Assembly (NCBI RefSeq): GCF_036959255.1
Contig: NZ_JAWMTI010000002.1
Location: 1-64,000 of the forward strand
DNA length: 64,000 bases
DNA from: Olivibacter sp036959255
GTDB taxonomy: Bacteria > Bacteroidota > Bacteroidia > Sphingobacteriales > Sphingobacteriaceae
Reading direction: 5' to 3'
Under the pieces are notes generated by a model. It searched no databases. It was not told the origin of the DNA and was given only the letters and a program-made list of their open reading frames with translations. Each line of letters begins with the position of its first letter. Positions within the stretch are counted from its first letter, which is position 1. This document shows positions 38,063 to 47,451 of this stretch, piece after piece. Both the position numbers and the translations under genes were made by a program.

Positions 38063-38959
38063 TCAAATTCCTTCTTCCACAAAGATCTTTTTAACCAAGT
38101 TGATTTCCTTTTCATACATAGTTTTTTTTCGGGTGCCGAAATATAAGGTATTTTCCATAACCGGATTGCCTGTCCATACTAATTGTAATTTTTTAGATTT
38201 TATTTCGTCCTTACATAGAAAATCAGGAATGATCGAAAAACCAATACCATCACTGAGACATCGAACGATGGAACATATATTCGGGACGATATAATTCGGT
38301 TTAAAATCCGGGTGATGTTTGAAGTTCAGGTGCCAAAATCTTTTTAAATTCTCCATATCAGCGGCGGTGCTATACCACACTTGTTCTTTAAGCCATTTCT
38401 CCATTTCTATCAAATCGCCTTTTACAATCGATTTTTCCAAAACTGCGGTATCTGTCTCTGCTCCTGCAACCAAAACAATCCGTTCCTTAGAAAAAGGACA
38501 GAACTCAAGATTTTTCTCCAAACCCTTCTGAGGGCTAATGATCAGATCCAATAAGCCCTTATCTAAGTCATGAATCATTTGGGGATACTCGCCAAATTTG
38601 ATAATTACATTGAATGGCAGGGATGAAATATGTCTTTCAAGGGTAAATTGAAAGGTTTCGAAGCACATTCCGATGCTGACCGTTGCACGATCCATTTTAG
38701 AACTTCTATGAAAAAGCTGTTCAGAAGTTTCCAGTTTCGTTAAAGGTTCAAGAATGAAATTATACAACACTTTACCCCGCTCTGTGGGAACCATCCGCTT
38801 GGCCGATCGGTCAAATAGTTTATACCCCGTATAAGCCTCTAACGAGTTAAGATGTAAACTTACACCTGGCTGAGAGATAAACAATGCTTGCGCTGCCCCC
38901 GTCAATGTACCCAGCTCATAAATTGCTTTAAAGGTTCTGAACCATTCTAAATTCAACAT
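38063..38959 (-). CDS. LysR-family transcriptional regulator
   Basis: A 298-residue LysR regulator with an N-terminal helix-turn-helix (GAAQALFISQPGVSLHLNSLE) and the usual periplasmic-binding-protein-like effector domain. The start ATG at 38959 gives the canonical MLNLEWFRTF opening; an upstream ATG at 38986 is less likely. It is followed by the fabF gene on the same strand, 74 bases upstream, but a direct control link is not shown. Confidence 0.88.
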   Translation of the reverse strand: MLNLEWFRTFKAIYELGTLTGAAQALFISQPGVSLHLNSLEAYTGYKLFDRSAKRMVPTERGKVLYNFILEPLTKLETSEQLFHRSSKMDRATVSIGMCFETFQFTLERHISSLPFNVIIKFGEYPQMIHDLDKGLLDLIISPQKGLEKNLEFCPFSKERIVLVAGAETDTAVLEKSIVKGDLIEMEKWLKEQVWYSTAADMENLKRFWHLNFKHHPDFKPNYIVPNICSIVRCLSDGIGFSIIPDFLCKDEIKSKKLQLVWTGNPVMENTLYFGTRKKTMYEKEINLVKKIFVEEGI

Positions 38960-39032
38960 TTCTATTATATTAATAATGAAAAACAATCATTTAAAACACA
39001 AAATTAATATAAAATAGTCGATTTTTTGGCTC

Positions 39033-40277
39033 TCAGCTCAATTTTTTAAAAACAGTAATGCCATTATGCCCCCCGAAACCAAAGGTGTTGCTCATCGCCA
39101 CTTGCACATCTCGTTTCAACGCATTTAATTGGACAAGTTGGAGTCCTTTAGGTATTGCTTCGTCCGGATTTGTTAAATTAATCGTAGGTGGTATAATCGA
39201 ATCACGAATGGATAGAACACAGGCAATAGCCTCAATTGCACCGGCAGCTCCTAATAAATGACCGGTCATGGATTTGGTTGCGCTTACATACAAACGATCA
39301 AAACTATTTTCGAACAGCTTGCCGATTGCTTTCAATTCGCTCATATCTCCAACAGGTGTAGATGTTGCATGTGCGTTAAGATAATCGACATCTTTGGGTT
39401 CCAGATTAGCATCTTTTAAGGCTAACTTCATGGCCATAAAAGCTCCTTCTCCGTCCGGATGTGTTGCTGTCATATGGTAGGCGTCCGCGGTCATGGCCGC
39501 TCCAACGATCTCCGCGTAAATTTTAGCACCTCTTGCTAGTGCATGTTCATATTCTTCCAACACCAAAGCGCCGGCTCCCTCTCCCATTAAAAATCCATCA
39601 CGTCCTTGATCAAAGGGTCTACAGGCTAAGACTGGCTCTTCATTCCGAGTGGTCATTGCTTTCATCGCACAAAAACCTCCTAAGGACGCCTCTGTAATCG
39701 GCGCTTCCGAACCACCGGTAATCATTACTTTTGCTTTTCCCCACCGTATATAATTGAAAGCATCCATAATAGCGGTATTAGAGGTTGCACAAGCGGACAC
39801 GGTTGTGTAATTTATCCCTTTTAGACCGTGCCGAATGGAAATTAATCCGGAAGCCATATTAGCAATTAATTTGGGAACAAAAAAGGGACTAAAACGAGGT
39901 ATAAAATTTTCGGCAACGTATTCTTTCACTTGCTCTTCAAATGTAAGCATTCCTCCCTGGCCGGACCCCCAAATGACCCCCACATCATAGGGATTCATTG
40001 CCGAGAAATTCAAACCTGTATCGGCGATTGCCTGATCCGCGGCGATAAGTGCATACTGTGTAAATGGATCTGTTCGTTTGATCTCGCCCCGATCGAGCCA
40101 TCTGGTAGGATCATAATCTTTAATCTCGCAGGCAACCTGTGTACGGAATTTATCGGGATTGAATTTTGTAATTCTTGTGGCTCCCGAAACACCCTTTATT
40201 AAATTCTGCCAAAAAGATTCGACATTTTCGCCAATCGGCGTTAAGGCACCAAGCCCGGTTATAACTACTCGATTCAT
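39033..40277 (-). CDS. fabF: Beta-ketoacyl-ACP synthase II
   Basis: A 414-residue condensing enzyme. The triad is Cys 163 (TVSACATSN), His in NAHATSTPVGD and His in FGFGGHNG. FabF condenses malonyl-ACP with acyl-ACP in fatty acid elongation. The start at 40277 gives MNRVVITGLG; an earlier ATG would add 23 unlikely residues. The gene is not beside acpP, and its promoter overlaps that of the divergent HxlR regulator, so it may be a second, regulated copy rather than the housekeeping one. Confidence 0.9.
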   Translation of the reverse strand: MNRVVITGLGALTPIGENVESFWQNLIKGVSGATRITKFNPDKFRTQVACEIKDYDPTRWLDRGEIKRTDPFTQYALIAADQAIADTGLNFSAMNPYDVGVIWGSGQGGMLTFEEQVKEYVAENFIPRFSPFFVPKLIANMASGLISIRHGLKGINYTTVSACATSNTAIMDAFNYIRWGKAKVMITGGSEAPITEASLGGFCAMKAMTTRNEEPVLACRPFDQGRDGFLMGEGAGALVLEEYEHALARGAKIYAEIVGAAMTADAYHMTATHPDGEGAFMAMKLALKDANLEPKDVDYLNAHATSTPVGDMSELKAIGKLFENSFDRLYVSATKSMTGHLLGAAGAIEAIACVLSIRDSIIPPTINLTNPDEAIPKGLQLVQLNALKRDVQVAMSNTFGFGGHNGITVFKKLS

Positions 40278-40340
40278 GATTTTTAAATTAAGTGAAATCA
40301 TATCGACTCCACAACAAAACAACTTGCATTTAACAAGTAC

Positions 40341-40375
40341 TTGCAAATATAAAGCAATTCATTTTATATTTGCAA
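40341..40375. promoter_or_regulatory. Inverted repeat holding two divergent -7 boxes (fabF / HxlR)
   Basis: TTGCAAATATAAA (40341-40353) and TTTATATTTGCAA (40363-40375) are perfect 13-bp reverse complements, 9 bases apart. Each arm reads TATATTTG outward, one for fabF and one for the HxlR gene. A regulator bound here would cover both promoters. Confidence 0.7.
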
Positions 40376-40398
40376 ATGCACAAACTCTTAGCTAACGT

Positions 40399-40806
40399 AT
40401 GAGGTCTGATTGCCCTTTAAACTATGCGCTCGAGCTATTTGGCGACAAATGGTCTCTGTTAATTATTCGAGATATGGTCTTCTTTGAGAAGCGATATTAT
40501 CAGGAATTTCTACTTTCCGATGAAAAGATATCCACAAACATTTTGGCGAACAGATTACATACACTTGAAAAAAACGGATTTATAAAGAAAGAAAAAGCAG
40601 CTGATCATAAGCAGAAAATAATTTACAGTCTAACAGAAAAGGGCATCGATTTGGTTCCGATTATTATTGAAATTGGTTTATGGTCAGATAAATATGGGCT
40701 TCACATCCCTGTCCATAAAAAAGACATGATCCTAAAAGAGGTGAAAATAGATAAAGCATACGCTATTCAGCTGCTTAAAGAAAAATTATATCACAAACAC
40801 GTGTAA
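40399..40806 (+). CDS. HxlR-family transcriptional regulator
   Basis: A 135-residue winged-helix protein with the HxlR opening CPLNYALELFGDKWSLLIIRDM and the ISTNILANRLHTLEKNGFI recognition region. HxlR regulators often respond to redox or toxic electrophiles through their conserved N-terminal cysteine, here Cys 5. It is divergent from fabF and probably binds the inverted repeat between them, controlling both. Confidence 0.9.
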   Translation: MRSDCPLNYALELFGDKWSLLIIRDMVFFEKRYYQEFLLSDEKISTNILANRLHTLEKNGFIKKEKAADHKQKIIYSLTEKGIDLVPIIIEIGLWSDKYGLHIPVHKKDMILKEVKIDKAYAIQLLKEKLYHKHV

Positions 40807-40937
40807 ACGAAGCAAGTAAATCCACAAGATTATTCTCTGTTTGTTTCCCTTGGTTTTAACATTTTTTAAGGTTAAGAGCCCGAAACCTTAAAACTTCTTA
40901 ACACTTCATTAACTAGTTTTGAGGCAAAATTAGTGAT

Positions 40938-41573
40938 ATGAAAAAAATTATTTTTACTGCTCTTCTCATCAGCCTGATTGATCAATCTCTGCTAGCTCAA
41001 CAATGGAATATTGGATATAGCATAAAGCTAGGAAGTAGCCTGCCTTATTATGCCCTTTCCAATATAAGCAATAACACGTCCCGTGAAGCTTCTAAAAAAT
41101 TAGGTTTTTCGGTTACGGGTCTGGTCGAGGCTTCAGCAAGCAATTACTTCGCCATTCAATCCGGAATTTCCTTTCAGCAACTTGGTGCCCAGCTTGATTA
41201 TTCTGAATTTGGCAATACCAAGGTCAAACAGCATACTTTTTGGCTTCAAATTCCCCTTAATTTTGCAGGAAAGCTCCCATTGAACGACAGTAGCTACTTC
41301 TTTTTAAGCGTTGGCCCCTATGGCGGATTCGGACTGATGGGATCGAACAGTTTCGCTTCGAACTATACGGGAAGTCGAGAAGATTTTACCTTCGGAGATC
41401 TGGGCAGCCAAAAAAGAATTGACTACGGTGCAAACCTGAACATTGGATATCAACTAAAGAAGGGATATACTATTTCGCTAGGTTATTTAATGGGAATGGC
41501 CAACTTATCAACAAGCTCGCGTTATGAGCAACGGAATAGGGCCTGGACTTTCACAATTGGGTATTCATTTTAA
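40938..41573 (+). CDS. Outer-membrane beta-barrel protein, porin family
   Basis: A 211-residue protein with a signal peptide cut after LLA (about residue 20), strongly alternating beta-strands and a C-terminal aromatic residue (TIGYSF). This is the small PorT/OmpA-like barrel fold (outer-membrane beta-barrel, DUF-type porin family) common in Bacteroidota. Function unknown; likely a structural or small-solute barrel. The neighbouring DUF4349 lipoprotein is separate. Confidence 0.75.
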   Translation: MKKIIFTALLISLIDQSLLAQQWNIGYSIKLGSSLPYYALSNISNNTSREASKKLGFSVTGLVEASASNYFAIQSGISFQQLGAQLDYSEFGNTKVKQHTFWLQIPLNFAGKLPLNDSSYFFLSVGPYGGFGLMGSNSFASNYTGSREDFTFGDLGSQKRIDYGANLNIGYQLKKGYTISLGYLMGMANLSTSSRYEQRNRAWTFTIGYSF

Positions 41574-41676
41574 AAATAAATAAGTCACCATATAGGTTAC
41601 CTTTTTGCGTAAAATGGAATGAAGGTTATGGAATTTGATCGGAAAAAACATCCTAAGGAAAAATCAGAACCTTCAC

Positions 41677-42507
41677 ATGAAAAAGAAAAAATACACTATC
41701 GATAAGAAGCAACATCTTATTTTATTACTTTTTCCATTCTTTTTATTGACCTGCAATAAAAGAGTCGATCAAGCCCAAGCCATCGGTAGCGCTGCGGAGA
41801 GCGCAATTGCGGTCAGTGAACCTGAGCAGGTACAGACCACACCAATGGAACGGAAGTTAATCAAAGAGGGGAACATCGCTTTCGAGACAAACGATTTATC
41901 GGAAACAGCCAGACAAATCGGTCAGGCAATGAAAAAATATCAGGCTTATATTGCGTCCGAAACCGAGAACAATTATTCGGAAAGTCTAAGCAGAACCATC
42001 ATCGTTCGCGTAAATGCTAAACATTTCGATTCATTTATCCAAGAGGTAACTAAGGGTGTTAATCATTTTGAAACGAAAAATATTCAGGTAAAAGATATTA
42101 CCGAGGAATTTGTTGATATACAAGCTAGGCTAACAACAAAAAAGGAATTGGAACAGCGGTATCGCACCTTACTCCAGCGTGCAAACAAGGTCACTGAAAT
42201 ACTTGAAATCGAAAAGCAATTGGCGGATGTCCGCGCGGAAATAGAATCGATTGAAGGTCGTTTACGATACTTAGCAAATCAATCGGCTTACTCCACGCTC
42301 TCAATTACGTATTACAAAACGATTCCTAAGCAAATTGCATTTGGTCAAAAGTTTAAACAAGGATTTGCCAACGGCTGGCAAAACTTCATATGGTTTACGG
42401 TCGGCTTGATCAATATTTGGCCATTTTTGCTTCTGGTAAGCATCGGTATCTTTTTTACCAGACGTTGGTTGCACAAACGGAAAATGAGAAAACGCGGGGA
42501 GTCATAA
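41677..42507 (+). CDS. DUF4349 membrane lipoprotein
   Basis: A 276-residue protein with an N-terminal lipobox (LLTC, Cys about residue 24), a DUF4349 domain with the IIVRVNAKHFDSFI and QYRTLLQRANKVTEILEIEKQLADVRAEIE coiled-coil segments, and a C-terminal membrane helix followed by a basic tail. The family is widespread but uncharacterised. ATG at 41677 gives a proper signal peptide; 41635 does not. Confidence 0.8.
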   Translation: MKKKKYTIDKKQHLILLLFPFFLLTCNKRVDQAQAIGSAAESAIAVSEPEQVQTTPMERKLIKEGNIAFETNDLSETARQIGQAMKKYQAYIASETENNYSESLSRTIIVRVNAKHFDSFIQEVTKGVNHFETKNIQVKDITEEFVDIQARLTTKKELEQRYRTLLQRANKVTEILEIEKQLADVRAEIESIEGRLRYLANQSAYSTLSITYYKTIPKQIAFGQKFKQGFANGWQNFIWFTVGLINIWPFLLLVSIGIFFTRRWLHKRKMRKRGES

Positions 42508-42512
42508 AGAAT

Positions 42513-42550
42513 AAAAACAAGCTAATATTTCGAAACATTAGCTTGTTTTT
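42513..42550. terminator. Bidirectional terminator overlapping a stop codon
   Basis: AAAAACAAGCTAAT and ATTAGCTTGTTTTT form a 14-bp stem over a 10-base loop. The right arm contains the stop of the exporter permease. It closes both convergent units. Confidence 0.8.
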
Positions 42551-43644
42551 CTGTAATTCCAAATAGCCCAAATGTTTAATACAATGGCAAAAGCGACTAG
42601 GTATAACAATTCCAACTGCACATCACGCAAAGCACTGGCCTTTAGAATAATCATCCTCACAACCTTTACAAAGTGCGTTACAGGTGTAAGATTAGATAAA
42701 ATTCGAGCCCAGGGTGGCATGCTGTCAGTAGAAGTAAAGAAGCCACTCATAAGCATAAAAATCATCATAAAAAAGAAGGCTATAAACATCGCTTGTACCT
42801 GATTATCACTGTAGGTTGAAATCAGTAGGCCGAAACCGAGAACAGCAATTAAATAAATGGCTGCAAATAAGTACAAAAGCCCTAAGCTTCCCTGCAATGG
42901 TATCCCATAAACAAAAAAACAGACAAACAAGCCAACCGTAAAGATAAGGAGTCCTATAATCCAAAATGGTATCATTTTGCCCAGTATAAATTGCCATTTT
43001 TTAATTGGACTTACATTGATCTGCTCGATTGTGCCTATTTCCTTTTCTCTTACGATATTTAAAGCGGTCATAAAGCCTCCTATTAATGTTAACAACAGTA
43101 CTAATACTGCCGGAACAACATTGAATTTGTAAGCTTCCAATGGATTATACCAGTTTCTTTGCAAAATTTCAACAATCCCAATCTGTTTCTTTCCGTTGGC
43201 CCGCTCCAGTTCTGCGTTGAAATCAGCAATAATACGATTCAAATAGGCTGTACCGATACCTGCTTTTGTTCCATTGATTGCATCGGCATAAAGCCCCACT
43301 TGCTGTGTCCCTTCACGTATAAGATTACGCTCGAAGTTCAAGGGGATCTCCAATATCACATCCGTTTCTTCCTGCTCGATGCGATGAATCGCCTCCTCAT
43401 ACTTCATGTCTACGCTAATCGGAATAAAATAGCCCGAAGCATAAATTTTGTGAATTAATTGTTGGGAAATGGAGCTATGATCATGATCAATAACGGAAAG
43501 ATTAATATGCTTTACATCGAAGTCCATCGCTAGTGGGAGAACAACTAATTGAATAACCGGCATGGCGAACATCATCACTAATATGGATTTATTTCTAAAT
43601 ATTTGTCGAAACTCCTTTTGTAAAATAAATCTTAAAACCCTCAT
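42538..43644 (-). CDS. ABC-2-type permease (YbhR-like)
   Basis: A 368-residue ABC-2 permease. A first membrane helix near residues 18-38 is followed by a long periplasmic segment and five more helices, with the family motif NIVREKEIGTIEQINVSPI around residue 200. The arrangement TetR-TolC-HlyD-ATPase-ATPase-permease-permease matches the E. coli CecR-YbhGFSR exporter with an added outer-membrane channel. It probably exports a drug or other cell-toxic compound. Last gene of the unit. Confidence 0.87.
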   Translation of the reverse strand: MRVLRFILQKEFRQIFRNKSILVMMFAMPVIQLVVLPLAMDFDVKHINLSVIDHDHSSISQQLIHKIYASGYFIPISVDMKYEEAIHRIEQEETDVILEIPLNFERNLIREGTQQVGLYADAINGTKAGIGTAYLNRIIADFNAELERANGKKQIGIVEILQRNWYNPLEAYKFNVVPAVLVLLLTLIGGFMTALNIVREKEIGTIEQINVSPIKKWQFILGKMIPFWIIGLLIFTVGLFVCFFVYGIPLQGSLGLLYLFAAIYLIAVLGFGLLISTYSDNQVQAMFIAFFFMMIFMLMSGFFTSTDSMPPWARILSNLTPVTHFVKVVRMIILKASALRDVQLELLYLVAFAIVLNIWAIWNYRKTS

Positions 43645-43665
43645 TGTTAATTTTATAAATTCGAT

Positions 43666-44778
43666 CTATTGAAGTCTCACTTTAAAACGTTTCAGTGCTA
43701 AGCTGAGCAATAGAATGGTCATCAATGTAAGAATTAGCGTTTCCTTCCAAACATATTCAAGTGCTAATCCTTTCAGCATAACTGATTTAACAGCAAGATA
43801 GTACCATTTGGATGGAACGATATTAGAAAGCACCTGAAAAAAAACAGGCATATTTTCTAAAGGCATAATAAAACCGGTAAAAATCAAGGTGGGTAACATC
43901 ATTCCCATAAGCGATATTAACAAAGCTGCTTGCTGAGAATTGGTTACATTTGATATTAATAACCCTAAAGAAAGACAAGTAACGATAAACAACGTACTCT
44001 CCAAATAAAGCAGCAAAAGACTACCTCTTATTTCAACGTCAAGTGCGAAAACCGTTAGCAACAAAATCAACGTAAAATTTGCGAGGGAAAGTAACAAATA
44101 CGGAATAGCCTTAGCAATAAGCACGAGGACAGGCTTAAAGGGCGACACGAGCAATATTTCCATTGTACCCATTTCCTTCTCTTTAACAATGGAAACGGAA
44201 GTCAAAGCCGTACAAACAATCATTAAGATTAAAGCCATCACACCCGGAATAAAATTTAACGAACCGTTTCCCTCTTCGTTATAAAGCATGCGCATTTCGG
44301 ATTTGATTTTTAAAGACGATGAGCCGGGGGTAGCTATAAGCGCTTCTCGCTCAAAATCCGAAAAAATGGACGTAAAATAATTCATAACAGTTTTTGAAAT
44401 ATTCGGGTCGGAGCCATCCGTAATAAGCTGAACCTGTGACTGTCCAAGGTGGAGTTGATCGCTACTGAAATTGGGTGGGATGATAAGAGCTGCCTTTATT
44501 TCTCCTTTCTTAAACTCATCCTCAATTTGTTCATCATAAACATTTGTTTGCTCTACGACAAGATAATCCGAGGTTTTAATTTTTTCAATCAACCTTGCAC
44601 TCTGAAAGTCTTTCGCATAATCAGCTACCACAATATGAATGTTCTTTACTTCGCTTGACAGTGCAAAACCAAATAAAATAATCTGCACAATAGGTAGGCC
44701 GAACATAATCAATAAGGTTCGACGATCCCTAAAAACGTGATAGAACTCTTTTCTGACAAAAACCAACAACTGCTTCAT
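43666..44778 (-). CDS. ABC-2-type permease (YbhS-like)
   Basis: A 370-residue permease with the same six-helix plan as the next gene and the motif SIVKEKEMGTMEILLVSPF. It pairs with that gene to form the membrane pore. The two are 21 bases apart and similar in sequence, so they probably form a heterodimer. Confidence 0.87.
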   Translation of the reverse strand: MKQLLVFVRKEFYHVFRDRRTLLIMFGLPIVQIILFGFALSSEVKNIHIVVADYAKDFQSARLIEKIKTSDYLVVEQTNVYDEQIEDEFKKGEIKAALIIPPNFSSDQLHLGQSQVQLITDGSDPNISKTVMNYFTSIFSDFEREALIATPGSSSLKIKSEMRMLYNEEGNGSLNFIPGVMALILMIVCTALTSVSIVKEKEMGTMEILLVSPFKPVLVLIAKAIPYLLLSLANFTLILLLTVFALDVEIRGSLLLLYLESTLFIVTCLSLGLLISNVTNSQQAALLISLMGMMLPTLIFTGFIMPLENMPVFFQVLSNIVPSKWYYLAVKSVMLKGLALEYVWKETLILTLMTILLLSLALKRFKVRLQ

Positions 44779-44825
44779 TTTGTGCTTGTTTTAAGGATTT
44801 AAATACTTCCCGGACACCATTTGCG

Positions 44826-45566
44826 TTAACCATCACTCCGCTTAGCGCTCCTAGCCAATTGATAGAAGACATCATCCATTGAATCCGCATGATAGGCCAA
44901 CTTCAAATTAGCGGGAGAATCGAGTGCAACTACCTGACCATCTACCATAATAGAAACTCGATTGCAATACTCAGCCTCATCCATGTAGTGCGTTGTAACA
45001 AAAATGGTAATCCCCTCATTTGCCGCATTATAAATCATGTCCCAGAATTGCCTTCGCGCAATCGGATCTACGCCGCCTGTAGGTTCATCCAAAAAAACGA
45101 TCTTGGGTTGATGAAAAATGGCTACGGAAAAAGCCAGTTTCTGCTTCCACCCAAGAGGTAACTCACCTACCATCTTATGGGCCTCTTGCTTTAATCCCAA
45201 TGCATGTATTAGCTCGCCCCCCCTTTCACGGATTTCCTTTTTATTCATACCATAAACACCACCAAAAAATTCAATGTTTTCTAAAACAGACAGGTCCTCA
45301 TACAAAGAAAATTTCTGGCTCATATAGCCAATGTGCTTTTTAATTTTTTCCTGCTGTTTATAAACGTCATATCCTGCTACGTTCCCTTCACCAGATGAAG
45401 GAAAGGACAAACCACAGAGCATCCGCATTGCCGTGGTTTTACCAGCGCCGTTTGCTCCTAAAAAACCAAAAACTTCTCCCTTTCCAACGTCAAAAGAAAT
45501 ATGATCAACTGCAATAAAATCGCCAAACTTCTTTGTCAGATTATGACATATGATTACTTTTTCCAT
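44826..45566 (-). CDS. ABC transporter ATP-binding protein (second)
   Basis: A 246-residue ATPase with Walker A GANGAGKTT, signature LPLGWKQKLAFSVAIF (degenerate form of LSGGQ) and Walker B VFLDEPTGGVD. In E. coli the matching YbhF carries two ATPase domains in one protein; here they are separate genes. The start is uncertain (45566, 45581 or 45599); 45566 is chosen. It overlaps the end of the first ATPase gene by 26 bases. Confidence 0.85.
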   Translation of the reverse strand: MEKVIICHNLTKKFGDFIAVDHISFDVGKGEVFGFLGANGAGKTTAMRMLCGLSFPSSGEGNVAGYDVYKQQEKIKKHIGYMSQKFSLYEDLSVLENIEFFGGVYGMNKKEIRERGGELIHALGLKQEAHKMVGELPLGWKQKLAFSVAIFHQPKIVFLDEPTGGVDPIARRQFWDMIYNAANEGITIFVTTHYMDEAEYCNRVSIMVDGQVVALDSPANLKLAYHADSMDDVFYQLARSAKRSDG

Positions 45567-46527
45567 TATCGTAGTCTGCATTACCGGTGGCTCTAGCACC
45601 TTCCATTAAACGAATAAAGCTATCTTCAATACCAGGCTGTATTTCCTTTACGAGGACATCTTTATGCCCCAAATGTGTTGCTAGCTCTCGCAGCATAAGC
45701 GTCCCATCAACTTCGGCGCGCTGCAAGGTAACATGCAGGTATTCACCGAAAGCGTAACTGCTCTCAATGGCATCGTTTTCTCTATAATCTCGCAAGAGCT
45801 GATAAATATTAGCCGATTTAGCGGCATACAATTTTGTCGGGTATCTTTTGACGATATCGTCCGGTGTATCAACACGCATAATTTTTCCTTCCTGAATTAA
45901 CGCAATCCGTTCGCAGAGCACCGCTTCATCCATATAAGGAGTGGAGACCAATATAGTAATACCTTGCTGTTTGAGTGCTTTTAACATATCCCAAAATTCC
46001 CGACGGGAAACAACGTCCACACCAGTTGTTGGCTCATCTAATAAAAGAACACTTGGTTTATGAATGAGTGCACAACATAACGCTAACTTTTGTTTCATGC
46101 CTCCTGATAATTTTCCGGCCCGACGCTGGTTAAAAGGCGCTATCTGCTCGTAGATATCTTTTATAAGATCATAATTCTGTTGGATGGTGGTACCGAAAAT
46201 GGAAGCAAAAAAACGAAGGTTTTCCAAGACTGTCAAATCTTGATACAGCGAAAACTTTCCTGGCATATACCCCACCAACTTGCGAATCGCTTTATAATCG
46301 TCCTTTACATCGAGACCTAGTATGTTGGCATTCCCTTTGTCAGCAAGTAAAAGCGTGGTTAAAATACGGAATATGGAAGTCTTACCCGCACCATCCGGGC
46401 CGATGAGTCCAAATAACTCGCCTTCATTGACTGAAAAAGACACATCATTAACGGCTACGATCTTTCCTTTATCGTAGGTTTTCACAATATGTTGAAGTCT
46501 TACTGCTTCCATCTTATTTTTGCTCAT
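45541..46527 (-). CDS. ABC transporter ATP-binding protein (first)
   Basis: A 328-residue ATPase with Walker A GPDGAGKTS, signature LSGGMKQKLALCC and Walker B VLLLDEPTTGVD, plus a C-terminal extension of about 90 residues. Its signature is canonical while that of the second is degenerate, so this may be the main hydrolytic site. Its start overlaps the HlyD gene end by 14 bases; an internal ATG at 46512 is also possible. Confidence 0.88.
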   Translation of the reverse strand: MSKNKMEAVRLQHIVKTYDKGKIVAVNDVSFSVNEGELFGLIGPDGAGKTSIFRILTTLLLADKGNANILGLDVKDDYKAIRKLVGYMPGKFSLYQDLTVLENLRFFASIFGTTIQQNYDLIKDIYEQIAPFNQRRAGKLSGGMKQKLALCCALIHKPSVLLLDEPTTGVDVVSRREFWDMLKALKQQGITILVSTPYMDEAVLCERIALIQEGKIMRVDTPDDIVKRYPTKLYAAKSANIYQLLRDYRENDAIESSYAFGEYLHVTLQRAEVDGTLMLRELATHLGHKDVLVKEIQPGIEDSFIRLMEGARATGNADYDNGKSNHMS

Positions 46528-47431
46528 TTGAGTGTGGTGCTAAAACCACTTGCCCATACATTCCGATCTTTAAATAGCCGTCGTTTTCTACTTTGACTTT
46601 CATTGCATACACTAAATTCGCTCTTTCATCCTTCGTTTGGATGGTCTTTGGTGTGAACTCCGCCTTATCACTTACCCACTCAACAATGCCCGCGTAATTC
46701 TTAAATGCATCCTGTCCCTTATCAACCTGTACCTGGACACGCTGTCCTATCTTAAAATCTCCTAATTTTTTACTGGTAACATAGGCCCGCAAGATCATCT
46801 TTTTGGTGTCAGCTATGCGATACAGCGGCTTTCCAATGGTCGCCATTTCATTTACTTCGACATATTTGGCAAGAATTGTTCCTGTAATTGGATTGACAAT
46901 CTTGCATTTCCGCAGCTGATCGTCTAACTGTTCTATTTGTACATACAGCGGGGCAGTCTCCTCTTGTAAACTAAAGGAAGTAATTCCCAATGATGATTGC
47001 TGACCTTCTATGCGCTTACGAATAATATTGACCTGGGCTGTTGCTGCATCTAGCTCTTTTGGTGTGGCGGCATCATCACGGACCAGATTAATTAAACGTT
47101 CCTGTTCATTTTTTGCATGCCTCAATTCCTCTTGTAAAGAAGCAATCTCTTTGGCAACATTCGGACGTTTGCTAAGTACAGCTGTCGCTTGCGCTTCTAA
47201 TTGCCTTTTCTTAAGAAACAAGGCTACTGTATCAATATAGCCGAGCGCTTTCCCTGCGGAAATAGTTTGCCCTTCTTCCAGCAACAACTCTCTGATAACG
47301 CCATCTGCTTCCGCAGGCACAATCGTCTCCACCGCTTCAAAAGCGCCCGACGCATCATAATCTACGCGGTTTGTCTTACACGACGTCATAGAAAGGGCGA
47401 ACAAATTGATGTACAACACAACCGTTTTCAT
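46514..47431 (-). CDS. HlyD-family membrane fusion lipoprotein (YbhG-like)
   Basis: A 305-residue adaptor with an N-terminal lipobox (MTSC, Cys 18), a lipoyl-half motif PAEADGVIRELLLEEGQTISAGK, an internal coiled coil, and IVNPITGTILAKYVEVNEM. It bridges the inner-membrane ABC pore to the TolC-like channel encoded next. This is the YbhG role in the E. coli system. Confidence 0.88.
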   Translation of the reverse strand: MKTVVLYINLFALSMTSCKTNRVDYDASGAFEAVETIVPAEADGVIRELLLEEGQTISAGKALGYIDTVALFLKKRQLEAQATAVLSKRPNVAKEIASLQEELRHAKNEQERLINLVRDDAATPKELDAATAQVNIIRKRIEGQQSSLGITSFSLQEETAPLYVQIEQLDDQLRKCKIVNPITGTILAKYVEVNEMATIGKPLYRIADTKKMILRAYVTSKKLGDFKIGQRVQVQVDKGQDAFKNYAGIVEWVSDKAEFTPKTIQTKDERANLVYAMKVKVENDGYLKIGMYGQVVLAPHSNEQK

Positions 47432-47451
47432 TTTTTTCGTCTTTTAAAGTA

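Noticed and set aside
39033..40277. FabF as part of a polyketide or aryl polyene cluster
   Set aside because: No acyl carrier protein, ketoreductase or other biosynthetic gene is adjacent.
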